64,000 nt of DNA, from positions 55,607,596 to 55,671,595 of the forward strand of contig CM073889.1 in NCBI GenBank assembly GCA_037176705.1, given 5' to 3'. The position numbers were made by a program, and so were the translations under genes. Source of the DNA: Molossus alvarezi. Lineage: Eukaryota; Chordata; Mammalia; Chiroptera; Molossidae. The notes below the pieces were generated by a model. It did no database searches, had not been told where the DNA came from, and saw only the letters and a list, made by a program, of their open reading frames with translations. Shown here piece by piece: positions 1 through 11,939 of this stretch. The first letter of the stretch is position 1. Every line of letters begins with the position of its first letter.

Positions 1-1580
1 CTGGGAAGCCCAGGACACACAGCTGATGTTAATGGAGATCTAAGATGCTACAGGCCTTGGGGATCTGTACCAAAGGGAGGTGCCTTCCAGCAAGGTATCT
101 AATCACAGGCTCCATACCCTGTTGGTCTGTGCTCCTCTGGGATGAAGTGCAGGGCATGGAAATGGCCCTGGGCCAGCCTTTATGAGGAAGGGCCAGGCCT
201 GCAGGTATCTGGCCTTTCTTTTGCAAACAGAGAAGGTGGCTGGCACCAGACACCGACAAATGACATGGGCAGCCTGTCTCCCTCTGGTGCCCGGAGGTCT
301 GATGGCTGAAGAGGAAAGGGGCTCCCCAGTGTCTGTGTCTGGCTGGGAGACGGGTGTGGTCCAATTGGCAGCCCATCTTGCCTGAGATGGCTCTTGTTAC
401 ATATAGTACATACCTCCTATTGCTCAAAGGCAGAGCCAGAAAATCTATCTGGCACTGGTAAAGATGTGGCCATTTAGTTGTTCTTCTGAGATGGCCAGGC
501 TTGTTTTCCACTGCTCCATTCCAGGGCAGCCTGGACACAATGCCTAGAACACCTGATCGATATAGACTTGTCCGCCAGGGCTATTGGGCTGTTTGGATTC
601 ATGGCAAATGTCACCAGGAACTGCTTTGTTCACAGTGGTCTTTTTTTTTTTTTTCTTAGCCAGTGGCAAATGGAGGGAAGTAAAGGGCAGGTCAGAGTAT
701 AGACTCAGTGGCACTCAGCCCTGAGCCATGCTGAGCTTCTTCCAACCTGACCCTGGCCTTTCATTTGAAAAATTGCTCCAGGACTGGGAAACACTGGTGG
801 TGAACATTGCAGACCAGGGCTCACCCTGACAAAGTTTACTAATCTGAGAAGGGGCAGACAATAATCAAGCCAGCAAGATAATCCAGATAGTCACCAGACA
901 ATCAAGGAAACAAAACCACAGTGTCCCTGGGAGCAGACGGTGGCCAGATACCATGTGCCAAGGGCAGACTTCTTTGAGGAAGAATGCTGGAACTGGGACC
1001 AGATGTCATGGGGTCAGCCACATGGAGATCTTGAGCAAGGGACTGCAGCAAAGGGAGTGTAAGTGTTAAGTCCTAGGCTGGAATGAGTGTGATACTCAAG
1101 GATGGATGAAGGTGTGTGGCCCCCTACATACCACATCCATAAGGCACCTCATGCGCCCTGCTCTGCAGGGGCCAAAACAGGGAGGTTCCTGGAGACCTGC
1201 AGGAGTCATGCACCAACTTGGGGGTCAGAGTGGTGAGGTTAGGGGCCAAGCCCATCTGCCCAGTGTCCCCCAGTGGTTCCTGAGCATTTCTTGTAGGCCT
1301 TGAGGACACAGGCAAGCAGGACTGTTCCATTCCTTCCTCTGGGAGGTCATGTGGGCTGAGCAGCAGTGTGTGGCCCTCCTGGGATGGCTCTTGGTCTCTG
1401 GCTTCTGTGCCCTTCTTTTCCCATGTGACATGGCCCATAGTGGATCTTGTACTGTCCCCTCAATCCAACACACCAGGCATACTCCTAACTTGGGCCTGTG
1501 CATTTGAAGATTCTTCCCCCAGGAGCTCCACTGGCTTTCAGGTTTACCTTCTTTGAATCACTATGGAAATGTTACTTTCT
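1..1580. other. Intronic sequence, no gene recognised
   Basis: Mixed-composition intronic DNA. Open frames on both strands (up to 169 codons on the minus strand at 29-538) have no recognisable domain. A T-run lies at about 643-655. No repeat family could be named by eye. Confidence 0.6.
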
Positions 1581-1589
1581 GGTGAGGAA

Positions 1590-1805
1590 ACTGACTGCCC
1601 TGACTACTCCTACTCCACTCTATTTTCCATAGCTATTATCACCTTCAAACATACGCTATTATTTTCTGATTTGATGTTGGTTGTCTGCCCCTGCTAAAAT
1701 ATAAATCCTCCCTGACAGGAATTTTTGTCTCTCTATTCACACTATAAGCCCAGTGCCTAGAACAATTTCCTATAGGTGCTCAAAGAATATTGCTGAATGA
1801 ATCAC
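1590..1805 (+). repeat. L2 relic (3' end)
   Basis: The string 'cctgacaggaatttttgtctctctattcac' through 'cccagtgcctagaacaatt' to 'gctcaaagaatattgctgaatgaat' (each read in pieces) is the familiar 3' end of LINE-2 in sense orientation, well diverged. Confidence 0.7.
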
Positions 1806-1849
1806 TACTGGATAAGGACCCACTGGGCAAGAACCAGTTGCTAAGCTTC

Positions 1850-1915
1850 CCAAATGGTCACAGCATGGACCCAGCAATCCACTTCTAGGAATTCAGTCCT
1901 ATTAAGCAAACTGAG
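1850..1915 (+). repeat. Possible old L1 ORF2 fragment
   Basis: 'gacccagcaatccacttct' then 'aggaattcagtcctatta' resembles the ORF2 3' region of old mammalian L1 in sense orientation. It is short and low scoring. Confidence 0.4.
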
Positions 1916-1929
1916 ATTTGTGTCATCAC

Positions 1930-2065
1930 ACTATGAAGTACCTAATCTTCACAACAACACAGTGTGGAAGAAACAGGCCCAGAAGAATAGTAACTGGCCC
2001 AAGGTCACTCAGCTCTGGAGAGGCAGAGATGGGCTGAGAGGCTGCCTGATTCCAGGTCTGTGTGC
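1930..2065 (-). repeat. MIR relic
   Basis: Antisense MIR core: 'aatcttcacaacaacac', 'aactggcccaaggtcactc' and 'agaggcagagatggg' are in the usual order. Confidence 0.65.
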
Positions 2066-2234
2066 CCACCAAGGACAATGTGCTGAGATTAAGAGGAGGG
2101 CAAGCCGGACAGGACCAGCATGCATTTGCTGTGGCAAAATGTTCTGGGAGATGAAAAAGATACCTGAGAAGAGTTTAAAGTTACATAAAGATAGACTAAT
2201 ATTATAATGTTAATTAAAAAAATGCAGAAATCAA

Positions 2235-2500
2235 CCTTGGCCGGTTTGGCTCAGCTGTTAGAGCGTCGGCCTACGGACCAGAGAGTCCCAGGTTCGGTTC
2301 CTGCTAAGGGCACGTACCTCGGTTGCAATTTGTCCCTGGGCCCTGTTGGGGTCATGTGGGTGGCAACCAGTTGGTGTGTGTCTCTCGCATTGATGTTTCT
2401 CTCTCTTTCCCTCCTTCTCTCCCTCTTGCTCTATCTGAAGGTAAATGCAAAAAAAAAAAAAAGTCCTCGAGTGAGGATAAAAATAAATAAATAAATAAAT
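2235..2500 (+). mobile_element. Ves SINE (TCCTCG-tail type)
   Basis: A tRNA-like head (cttggccggtttggctcag, then the B-box-like ggttcggttcc) is followed by a 'cggttgcaatttgtccct' body, a pyrimidine tract, a 'gtcctcgagtgaggata' tail and an (AAAT)n run. The flanking direct repeats, aaaatgcagaaatcaa (2219-2234) and aaaatgcaggaatcaa (from about 2503), differ at one base and mark a retrotransposition target-site duplication. Confidence 0.93.
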
Positions 2501-2530
2501 AAAAAATGCAGGAATCAAAATTTTTGCAGG

Positions 2531-2753
2531 CCCTGGCCAGTTTTGCTCAGCGGTTAGAGCGTCGGCCTGCGATCCAAAGAGACCCAGATTCGGTTCCTGC
2601 TAAGGGTGCGTACCTTGGTTGCAGTTTGTCCCTGGCCCTGGTTGGTCGTGCAGGTCACTCGATGTGTCTCTTTCAGGTCGATATTTCTCTCTCTCCCTCC
2701 CACTCTATCTGAGCAAAAAATGGAAAAGTGTCCTCGGGTGAGGATAAAAAAAA
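2531..2753 (+). mobile_element. Ves SINE (TCCTCG-tail type), adjacent copy
   Basis: A full-length copy starting ccctggccagttttgctc and ending gtcctcgggtgaggata plus an A-run. Imperfect flanking repeats built on 'attttTgcag' (about 2518-2530 and 2755-2769). It landed directly behind the 3' target duplication of the preceding SINE. Confidence 0.92.
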
Positions 2754-3439
2754 TATTTTTTTTTGCAGAAGTTCTGCTCTAGCTCTGGGATGCAGAAAGA
2801 AAAGACTAGAAAGCTTTCCATTAGGCCATCTGGGGTTAGCAGTGCAGTTACAAGCAATCCTTTCTTTTCCTTCTACTTTTCTCTATTTCCCAAGATTTCT
2901 ATCATGACCCTGGATACTCACAGGGCCACCTACTATAGGGCTACTGGCGTGTCCTCCTGCACACATGTCTGAGCCCAGAAGAGGCAGGCCCACCCAATGC
3001 AGTCTGGCTACTGAGTCCACGGGCACTTGGGAAGGTAGCAGGGAGGGGGGAGATGGCCCCTGGTGATGGGCAGGGAGAGAGGGCAGGTGGTGAAGGCTCT
3101 CAGAGCTTCCTGGGCCAGGAAGCCTGTTGCTATCTCTAGGCCATGGTGTGGTCTCTGCAGTTCTCTGGCTCCGCCCAGTGACAGATAGGGCTCGGCAGAA
3201 CCTTGGGGGTAGGTGATGCTCATGGTCACTTCCTAGACTTGGCAGTTCATGTTTCTCATATTGCTGCTGCACTAAGAGCAGTAACTGAGAGGCACAGGCT
3301 TAGGAATTCACCCTCCACAACCTCCTGAAGGCCCACCCCCTACTCTCCATCTTTGCCCCTCTCAGGTCCCTTCCCTGCAGTGCAGGGGCTGCTCTAAGGC
3401 ACAGACACACCATCTGGGCTTGGCAGCAGGGGCCCTGCA

Positions 3440-3640
3440 TCATCCACAATGTGCCTCCCTCTGTGCCTCACCCCTGTTCACTTCCTGTCCCTATCTCTAA
3501 CCATGCTTCTAACTCCAACCAAAAGAAATCAAGCAGGCCTTCCTAACACACCCTCCTTTTGTCTGGAACGCTCTTCTTGCCTTTTCTATATGGACAACTC
3601 CTGCTCAGTCACTGTCTCCACAGGAAAGCATAGGGCTCAG
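3440..3640 (+). repeat. Probable L2 relic
   Basis: 'tgtctggaacgctcttcttgcc' (read in parts) followed by 'acaactcctgctcag' follows the layout of the LINE-2 3' region: a 'ctggaatgctctt...' motif, then 'cctactca'. Confidence 0.5.
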
Positions 3641-4003
3641 GGTAGGTTTGCTGGATGAAAACAAAGGGAATGAGTGCAGGGTAGTGGAGGAAAGAGAAGT
3701 GCTCTCACACAGCTGCTGCCTCCAAAACTAGAGAATATCAGTCTGCAAGCCAGTGACCCAAGGAGAAGCCCAGGCTCAGAGAGCAGTTACCCATCCCATG
3801 TGGTCTGGAGCCAAGCTCCCCACCTTGCAGGTGGACACGAGGGGAAATGTACTGCATGTGTAAATTTCACACTGTGCCCAACACTCCCCAGGGCCTTGGC
3901 AGATATCCCTTGCTCTTTCTTTCCAAATCTGGGGATTCTTGAAGCCAGTGGCCCTACTCCACTCCGGATGAGCCCAGACCAAGAAGGCAGTGGGGGCGGG
4001 CTG

Positions 4004-4061
4004 AGGTGACCCTGGGGGTGATGTCGCTGCCCGTGGCTTTTCTTGGGGACACTCTCCCAGG
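4004..4061 (+). repeat. 58-bp direct repeat, copy 1
   Basis: Starts aggtgaccctgggggtgat and ends ggggacactctcccagg. It recurs at 4762-4819 with two mismatches in 58 bases. Confidence 0.95.
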
Positions 4062-4761
4062 GCCTGGCTGGCCTTTCTCACTGAGTGCCAGCTCCACACA
4101 AAGGCACAATGGGCTGGAGGTTGCTGGGTCTTGGCTCAGACTGGGGGTAATCAAGGAAGAATGTGGGAAGCACAACTGTTTCCCAAGCCCTGGCTGAGGG
4201 TGCCGCCCTGACATGGCCATCAAAGGCTGGCAAATTACTTCCAATTGCTGGTGTTGCTTTCATGTTGAGGGCCAGACTGGAAAAGGGGCCTCCACGCTAG
4301 TGGGTAACTTGTATCCTCCTAGTGGGAACAGAACTCTTGCAAGCAGCTTGGGGTCACTGGCCTCCTTGGTGGCCTAATGGGGCTGTAGCTAAGTCCAGTC
4401 ATTCCAGCATTTCCCCCTCCTGGATAAAGCAGCTTTGGAGAAAGCTGAAATGACAACAGAAAGAGAGCCAGGGAAAGGGGCAGGGTCCTTTAAGAGGTCA
4501 GCATCATGGTGATGACGGGATGGGTTGTGGTGCTTAGAGGGACATAGCTGGCAGCTGGGCTGAGCTGATGTAGGGGGTGGCCAGGGTGGGGTGGACACAG
4601 AGGACCTTGAAATCAGCCAGTTCTCAAGTCTGGACTGGATGCTCAGCCTGTGAGCAGGTACAGCTGCCCAAAGGTGGGGACCTCCCTCAACAAGGTGGTC
4701 CTAAGCACTAGGGCTGAGGTCCCTTAAACCAGGAGGCTGTAACCGCCACCCGGTGAGCTCC

Positions 4762-4819
4762 AGGTGACCCTGTGGGTGATGTTGCTGCCCGTGGCTTTTC
4801 TTGGGGACACTCTCCCAGG
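4762..4819 (+). repeat. 58-bp direct repeat, copy 2
   Basis: Starts aggtgaccctgtgggtgat and ends ggggacactctcccagg. It lies 758 bases from copy 1. Both copies read MTLxVMxLPVAFLGDTLPG in one frame, but the frames end soon after and share nothing else, so I do not call a gene. Confidence 0.95.
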
Positions 4820-5154
4820 TGAAGAGTTTCATCACACTTCACCTAAAGAGAAGGGTCTTTGCCCACTTGTCCCTAGTTATGAACCAACCCTGAATAGGTC
4901 ACAGGTGATCATGGGAAGTTTGGCAGCACAGGGCCTGACAAGATTCCTCCCTGTGGCTAACATGGCAACCTCTGCAGGATGCACTGCTGGCGGTGAGGCC
5001 AGAGCCACCTCTGGTTGGGAGGGGACTTAGGGGGCAGAAATGAGCCAGGGTATAAGGGCCCTGACCCAAGGAAGAACCCAGTCATGTCTGATATGCACAG
5101 AGCTGCTCTTGCTGCCCCCATCCTGCAGGTGACCAGCTGAGGTGCATCAAAACG

Positions 5155-5220
5155 TAAGGACTTGCCACAGCCCATAGTAGTCAGAGGCAGAACTGAGGTT
5201 TGAACCCAGATCCCTCTGCC
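5155..5220 (-). repeat. MIR relic (short)
   Basis: 'agtcagaggcagaactgag' and 'gtttgaacccagatccctc' match the antisense MIR tRNA-proximal region. Confidence 0.5.
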
Positions 5221-5954
5221 TGCCAGCTGGCCAGGGTGGTGTGGGCCCTGTAAAAGCTTAGCTCTGATAGAGCCAGCAGGGATGGAGATGCCAGTGCAGT
5301 GCTGGGATTGCCCAGTTGTTAGGGAGAGCTGAGTTGGTGACAGGGACCAATGTGAGTGCCACTTGGGCAGAAAAAGTCAGCTCAATTCCTGCTGAATCCC
5401 TGAACTCCTGGAGACTTGGGAATCCTGGGACATCTCCTGGTCAGGTCTGAAGCCTTTAAATATCTGGCTGGACTGGAGGGCTGCCAGGTTTCCTTCTTTC
5501 TCTTCTTGCCATGAATCTCATACATAAACAAAGATTCCATTTGCTTTAAAAAGGTAAGTTTTTAAAAAAATTATCCTTATTGTTGGAAGTATTACAGATG
5601 TTCCTCTTTTTTTCCCGTTGATACACTCTTCCCTGCTCCCGTCCCCCGCTACCTTCACCACATTGTTGTGTGTCCATTGGTTATGCACATGTACATATAA
5701 GTTCTTTGGTTTATCTCTTCCTACCTCCCACCTCCCTTCCCTCTGAGGTTTGTCAGTCTGCTCTCTATTTCCACGTCTCTGGATCTTGTCACCTTATTTT
5801 GTTTACTTATTTCACAAATAAGTGAGATCATGTGATACTTATCTTTAACTGACTTATTTTGCTTAGCATAATGCTCTCCAGGTCCTTCCCTGCAGTCTCA
5901 AAGGGTAAGAGATCGTTTGCTTTTACAGATGCGTACCACAGCTTTTTTTTTTCT

Positions 5955-6196
5955 TTTTTTTTATCCTCACCTGAGGACATTTTCCATTTTTTGTTCAGGT
6001 ATAGTGGGAGGGGGGGGAGAGGAAGAGAGAGAGAAACATCGATGTGAAAGGGACACATCGAGTGGCTGCCACCCGCACAACCGACCAGGGCCGGGGACAA
6101 ACTGCAACCGAGGTACATGCCCCTAGCGGGAACTGAACCCGGGTCTCTCGGGACCACAGGCCGACGCTCCAACCGCTGAGCCAAACCGGCCAGGGC
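5955..6196 (-). mobile_element. Ves SINE (TCCTCG-tail type) inside the L1 3' region
   Basis: Antisense copy: 'atcctcacctgaggac' tail near 5962 and 'gagccaaaccggccaggg' head at 6178-6195. Flanked by accacagctttttt (5936-5949 and 6197-6210), a 14-bp target-site duplication within L1 sequence. Confidence 0.95.
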
Positions 6197-6361
6197 ACCA
6201 CAGCTTTTTTATCCATTCATCTACTGATGGATACTTAGGCTGTTTCCAGACCTTAGCTATTGCAAGCATAAAAGCTATTGCTATTATGAACATAAGGGTG
6301 CATATATTCTATCTGATTGGTATTTCAGGCTTCTTAGGATATATTCCTAGCAGTAGGATCA

Positions 6362-6643
<282 letters not shown>

Positions 6644-7683
6644 CTATTCAGGTCCTCTGCCCATTTTTTAATTGGATTCTTTGTCTTCCTTTGTTGAGTT
6701 GTTATGAATACTTTATATATTTTGGAAATTAACTGCTTATCCAATGTATCACTGGCAAATATGTTCTCCCATACAGTGGTTCCCTTTTCATTTTGATGCT
6801 GCTTTCTTCTGCTGTGCAGAACTTGTTTAGTTTGATGTAGTCCCATTTATTAATTTTTTCCTTTGTTTCCCTTGCCCTAGGTGATGTATCAGTAAAAATT
6901 CTTCTTCGTGTTATGTCTGAGATTTTGCTGTCTATATTTTCTTTTGAGAGTTTTATGGTTCCATAACTTACATTTAAGTCTTTTATCCATTTTGAGTTTA
7001 TTCTTGTGTATGCTATAAGTTGGTAGTCTAGTTTCTTTCTTTCTTTTTTTTTTTTGCATATACCTGCCCAATTTTCCCAACACCATTTACTGAAGAGACT
7101 GACTACTCCATTGTATGCTCTTGCCACCTCTGTAAAATATTAATTGAGCATAATGTCTTGGGTTGATTTCTGGGTTCTCTGTTCTGTTCCAGTGATCTAT
7201 TATATCTGTCCTTGCCAGTAGCAGGCTGTTTTGATTACGATGGCTTTTGTAGCATAATCTAATATCTGGTATTGTGATCCCTCCTACTTTGTTCTTCGTT
7301 CTCAACACTGCTGTGGCTATTTGGGTGTCTTTATTGGTTCCACATAAACTTTTGGAGTTTTTGTTCTAGATCTGTGAAATATGCCATTGGTATTTTAATG
7401 GGAATTGCATTGAATCTACAGATTGCTTTAGGTAGTATGGACATTTGAATGATGTTGATTCTTCGAATCCATGAACATAGATATACTCTTACTTTTTAAT
7501 ATCTTTATTTATTTATTTATTTTTTATCAAAGTCCTATAGTTTTCTGAGAATAGCTCTTAACTTCCTTGGTTAAATTTATTTCAAGGTATCTTACTTTTT
7601 TTTATTGCAATGGTAATTTTTTTTTTTTTTTTTTAGTTTCTCTTTCTGAGTTTTCATTATTGGTGTATAAAAATGCCATTGAG

Positions 7684-7910
7684 CCCTGGCCAGTTTGGCT
7701 CAGTGGTTAGAGCATCAGCCTGCAGTCCAGAAAGACCCCAGTTCGGTTCCCGCTACAGGCGCGTACCTTCGTTGCAGTTTGTCCCCGGCCCTGTTTGGTC
7801 TTGCAGGTGGCAGCCACTCGATGTGTCCCTTTCACGTCAATGTTTCTCTCTCTCTCTCCCTCCCACTCTATCTGAATAAAAAAATAGAAAAATGTCCTCG
7901 GGTGAGGGTA
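7684..7910 (+). mobile_element. Ves SINE (TCCTCG-tail type) inside L1 ORF2
   Basis: Sense copy from ccctggccagtttggctc to gtcctcgggtgagggta. Target-site duplication aaaaatgccattga before (7669-7682) and after (to about 7927). Confidence 0.95.
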
Positions 7911-9050
7911 AAAAAAAATGCCATTGATTTCTAGATGTTAATTTTGTATCCTGCTACTGTGCCATCCTCATTTATTAAATCTAGTAGTTTTTCGGTGGAG
8001 TTTTTAGAGTTTTCTATGTACAATATCATGTTATCTGTGAATAATGACAGTTTTACTTCCTCCTTTCCAATTTGGTTGCTTTTTGTTTTTCTCTTCTTGT
8101 TTGATCACTGTAGTTAAGACTTCTAGTACTATGTTGAATAAGAGTGGTGAAAGTGGGCATCCCTGACTTGTTCCTGTTTTAAAGGAAAATGCTTTTGGTT
8201 TTTGCCCACTGAGTATGATGTTGGTTGTACGTTTGTCATATATGGCCTTTATTATGTTGAGTTATGATCTCTCTATTCCCAATTTGCTGAGTTTTTTTTT
8301 TTTTTTTAATTTTGATTAAAAATGGGTGCTAGATTTTGTCAAATGCTTTTTCAGCATCTATTGATATGGTCATATAATTTTTATTGTTCAATCTGTTTAT
8401 GTGGTGTATCATATTTACTGATTTACAAATATTGTACCAGCTTCGCATCACTGGGATACATCCCAACTGGTCATGGTGAATACTTTTAAAAAAAATATTG
8501 CTGGATCCAATTTGTTAATATTTTGTTGAGGATTTTGATATCTATGTTCATTAGGAATATTGGCCTGTAATTTTCTTTCTTTGTAGTGTGTGTATCTGGT
8601 TTTGGAATCAGGATTGTGCTGGCCTCATAAAAAAGAGCTTGGAAGTCTTGAAAGTCTTCCTTTCTCTTGAATTTTTTTGGAATAGTATGAGGAGAATAGG
8701 TGTTAGTTCTTCTTTGGTAAAACACCCCCGTGAAGCTATCCAGATCAGGGCTTTTATTTGCTGGAAATTTATTAATTACTGCTTCAATTTCCTTAGTTGT
8801 TACTGGTCTGTCAAGTTTTCTGACTCTTCCTGGTTGAGATTTGGAAGACTGTATGATTCTAGGAATTTGTCCATTTTGCCTAGGTTGTCCACTTGTTGGC
8901 ATATATGTGTTCATAGTATTTTCTTACAATCCTTTGTATTTCTGTGGTGTCACTTGTTATTTTACCTCTTTTATTTCTGATTCTATTTATTTGGCTCCTC
9001 TCTGTTTCTTGGTGAGTCTGGCTAAAGGTTCATAATTTTTGTTTACCTTT

Positions 9051-9261
9051 ATTTTTTATTCTTTATTGATTTTAGAGACAGAGGAAGGGAGAGGGAAAGA
9101 GACAGAAACATCAATGAGAGAGAACATCGACTGGCTGCCTCCTGCATGCCCCTCACTGGGGATTTGGCCCACAAGCTGGGCATGTGCCCTGACCGGGAAT
9201 CAAACTAGTGACCTCTCGGTGCATGGGCTGATGCTCAACCACTGAGCCACACCAGCGGGGC
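9051..9261 (-). mobile_element. Ves SINE (CTTTATTGATTTT-tail type) inside L1
   Basis: Antisense copy of the second SINE type: 'attgattttagagacagagg' tail, 'aacatcgactggctgcctcc' body, 'ccactgagccacaccagcg' head. Flanked by tttgtttacctttt (about 9038) and tttgtttatctttt (9262). Confidence 0.92.
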
Positions 9262-9340
9262 TTTGTTTATCTTTTCAGAGAACCAGCTTTTTGTTTCATT
9301 GAATATTTTAAAATGTTTTCAGTTAGTTTCTAAAATTTTT

Positions 9341-9543
9341 TTCCTTTATTGACTTTACAGAGAGAAGAAGTCAGTAAGAGAGAGAGATAGAAACATCGAT
9401 GAGAGAGAACATCGATTGGCCACCTCCAGCATGCCCCCAACTGGGGATCAGGCCCATAACCTGGGCATGTATCCTGACTGGGAATCGAACCGGCGACCCT
9501 TGGTGCATGGGTCAGTGCTCAACCACTGAGCCACACCAGCCAG
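9341..9543 (-). mobile_element. Ves SINE, second of a cluster of three
   Basis: Antisense copy: 'cctttattgactttacag' tail, 'gaacatcgattggccacc' body, 'actgagccacaccagcca' head end. Confidence 0.9.
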
Positions 9544-9555
9544 ATTTTAGTTTTT

Positions 9556-9730
9556 TTAGAGAGAGAAGGGAGATAGAAACATCAATGTGAGAAACATAAA
9601 TTGGCTGTCCCCTGCACACCCCCTATTGGGGATTGAGCCTGCAACCGAGGCACGTGCCCTGACCAGGAATCAAACCAGGACCTCTCAGTCCATGGAATGA
9701 CACTCAACCCACTGAGCCACATGGGCCGGG
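9556..9730 (-). mobile_element. Ves SINE, third of a cluster of three
   Basis: Antisense, more diverged copy ending 'cactgagccacatgggcc'. L1 sequence resumes with ttcattgatcttttg. The same L1 word ttcattga occurs before the cluster near 9296, so the cluster interrupts one L1 site. Confidence 0.85.
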
Positions 9731-10799
9731 TTCATTGATCTTTTGTGTGTTTTTTTTTTAGTCTCTATGTCATTTATTTCCTTCCTTCTACTTACTCAGG
9801 GTTTTTCATTTTGTTCTCTTTCTAATTCTTTAAGTTGTAGGGTTAGTTAGTTTATTTGAGCTTTTCCTTGTTTCTTGAGGTAGGCCTGTAATGCTATGAA
9901 CTTCAAGACTGCTTTCACTGTGTCCCATCGAGTTTGTGTTGTATGTTCATTTTCATTTGTTTCCAGGAAGTTTTTATTTCTTCCTTGATCTCACTGGTAA
10001 CCCATTCATTGTTTAATAACACGGTATTTAGCTGCCATGTGTTTTAATGTTTTTGAGTGTTTTTACTGTAATTGATTTCTAATTTCATGCCATTCTGATC
10101 CAAAAAGATGCTTGATATGATATCAATCTTCTTGAGCTTGTAAAGACTTAGTTTGTGTCCTAACATGTCTTTGAGAATATCCCATGTGCACTTGAGCAGA
10201 ATGTATATTTTGGGTAAAATTTTCTGTAAATATTAATTAAATCCATCTGATGTACTGTGTCATTTAGGGTCTGTGTTTCCTGGTTGATTCTTTGTGTAGA
10301 AGATCTATCCAGTGATGTCACTATGGTGTTAAAGTCTCCTACTATGATTGAATTGCTGTCAATCTCTCCCTTAATGTCCTCCAGAAGTTTTAAACATATT
10401 TTGGTGTTTCTATATTGGGTGCATATATGTTTACCAGAGTTATATCCTCTTGTTGGACAAATCTTTAATATTAAGTAGTGCCCTTCTTTGTCTGTTGTTT
10501 TGGCATTTTGAAGTCTATTTTATGAGATATGAGTATTGCTACCCCAGCATTCTTTCATTGACATTTGCATGCAATTTTTTTTTTTTTCCATTCCTTCACT
10601 TTCATCTTGTGTGACTTTTGTTCTGAAGTGGGTCTCTTGTAGATAGCATATATATGGGTCATGTTTTCTTATCCAATCAGCTACCCTATACCTTTTGATT
10701 GGAGCATTTAAACTATTTACATTTAAAGTTAATATTGTTAGATACTTATTTGTTGCCATTTTAATTCTTTATGCCTGTTTTCTTCTCTATTTCTTTTTT

Positions 10800-11690
10800 T
10801 TCTTCCAATAGTCCCTTTTTAGCGTTTCTTGCAATGCCGGTTTGGTTGTAATAAACTCCTTTAGCCTTTTTTTTTTTTTTGTCTGTGAAGCTCTTTATTT
10901 CACCTTCAATTTTGAATAATAACCTTGCTGGACAGAGCAGGCTTGGATTCAGCCCTTGCTTTTCATTAGTTTGTATACTTCATGCCACTCTATCTGGCCT
11001 GAAGTATTTTCTATTGAAAAATTAGCCGACAGTCTAATGGGAGCTCCCTTGTAGGTAACTTTCTGTCTCTCTTCATCTCTTTAGATTCTTTCTTCATCTT
11101 TAACATTTACCATTTTAATTATGATGTGTGTGGGTGTGAGTGTTTTGGGGTTCATCTTGATTGGGACTCTCTGTGTTTCCTGGACTTGTGTGAATTTTTC
11201 CTTCACCAAACTAGGGAAGTTTTCTGTTATTATTTCTTCATACAGGTTCTCTATTCCTTTCTCTGATTCTTGTCCTTCTGGTACCCCTATGATGTCAATG
11301 TTGTTACATTTCATATTGTCCCAAAGCCCCCTAAACTCCTCTCCTGCTTAAAATTTTTTTTTCCATTTGTTGCTCTATCTGAGTGTTGTTTTCTACCTTG
11401 TCTTCCAACTTGCTGATCTGGTCCTCAGCTTCTTCTAATCTACTACTAAATCCTTCCAAAGTATTCTTTATTTCATCTATGTCATTCTTTATTTCCACTT
11501 TTTTTTTTTTTCATAGCTTTTACCTCTTTTTTCCAGGCTGATGTAGTTCTCACTGAGTTCTTTATAATTCTCATTAAGTTGCTTGTATTTCTCATTAAGT
11601 TGTTTGAGCACCCTTAAAACCATTACTTTGAATTCTTTATCTGACAAACTGCTTGTTTTCATTTTATTTAGTTCCTTTTCTAGTGATTCC
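10800..11690 (-). pseudogene. L1 ORF1 relic (RNA-binding protein)
   Basis: ORF1p is the RNA-binding chaperone of L1. The minus strand at 11314-11081 reads NNIDIIGVPEGQESEKGIEN and then ENFPSL, typical of the RNA-recognition-like domain. The upstream part (about 11690-11400) is rich in Lys/Glu and resembles the coiled coil, with KYKQLNENYKELSENY-like repeats. Stops and frameshifts break the frame. About 60 bases separate it from the ORF2 start at 10759, the usual arrangement. Confidence 0.85.
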
Positions 11691-11707
11691 TCCTTTTCTT
11701 TCTTTTT

Positions 11708-11937
11708 TTAATTCACTCGAGAATATTTTTCCATTAATTTTTAGATAGAGTGGGAGGGAGAGAGGGAGAGAGAGAAAGAAACATCAGTGTGAGAGAAACA
11801 TATTGATTGGCTTCCTCCTGCACAACCCCGACAGGGTCCCGGTATTGAACCTGTAACTGAAGTACATGCCCTTGACTGAGAATCAAATCCACAACTATTT
11901 GATCCATAGCCAACTCTCTGAGCCAAACCAGCTAGGG
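11708..11937 (-). mobile_element. Ves SINE (TCCTCG-tail type), diverged
   Basis: Antisense copy: 'cactcgagaatatttttcc' tail, 'agatagagtgggagggag' pyrimidine complement, 'tgagccaaaccagctaggg' head. It sits at the 5' side of the L1 ORF1 relic. Confidence 0.85.
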
Positions 11938-11939
11938 TC

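Larger units (their letters stand above)
2770..5550. other. Intronic sequence, mostly unclassified
   Basis: Unique intronic DNA with an L2 relic (3440-3640), a 58-bp direct duplication (4004-4061 and 4762-4819) and a short antisense MIR-like piece near 5155-5215. Open frames reach 129 codons (minus, 2883-3272) without recognisable similarity. Confidence 0.6.
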
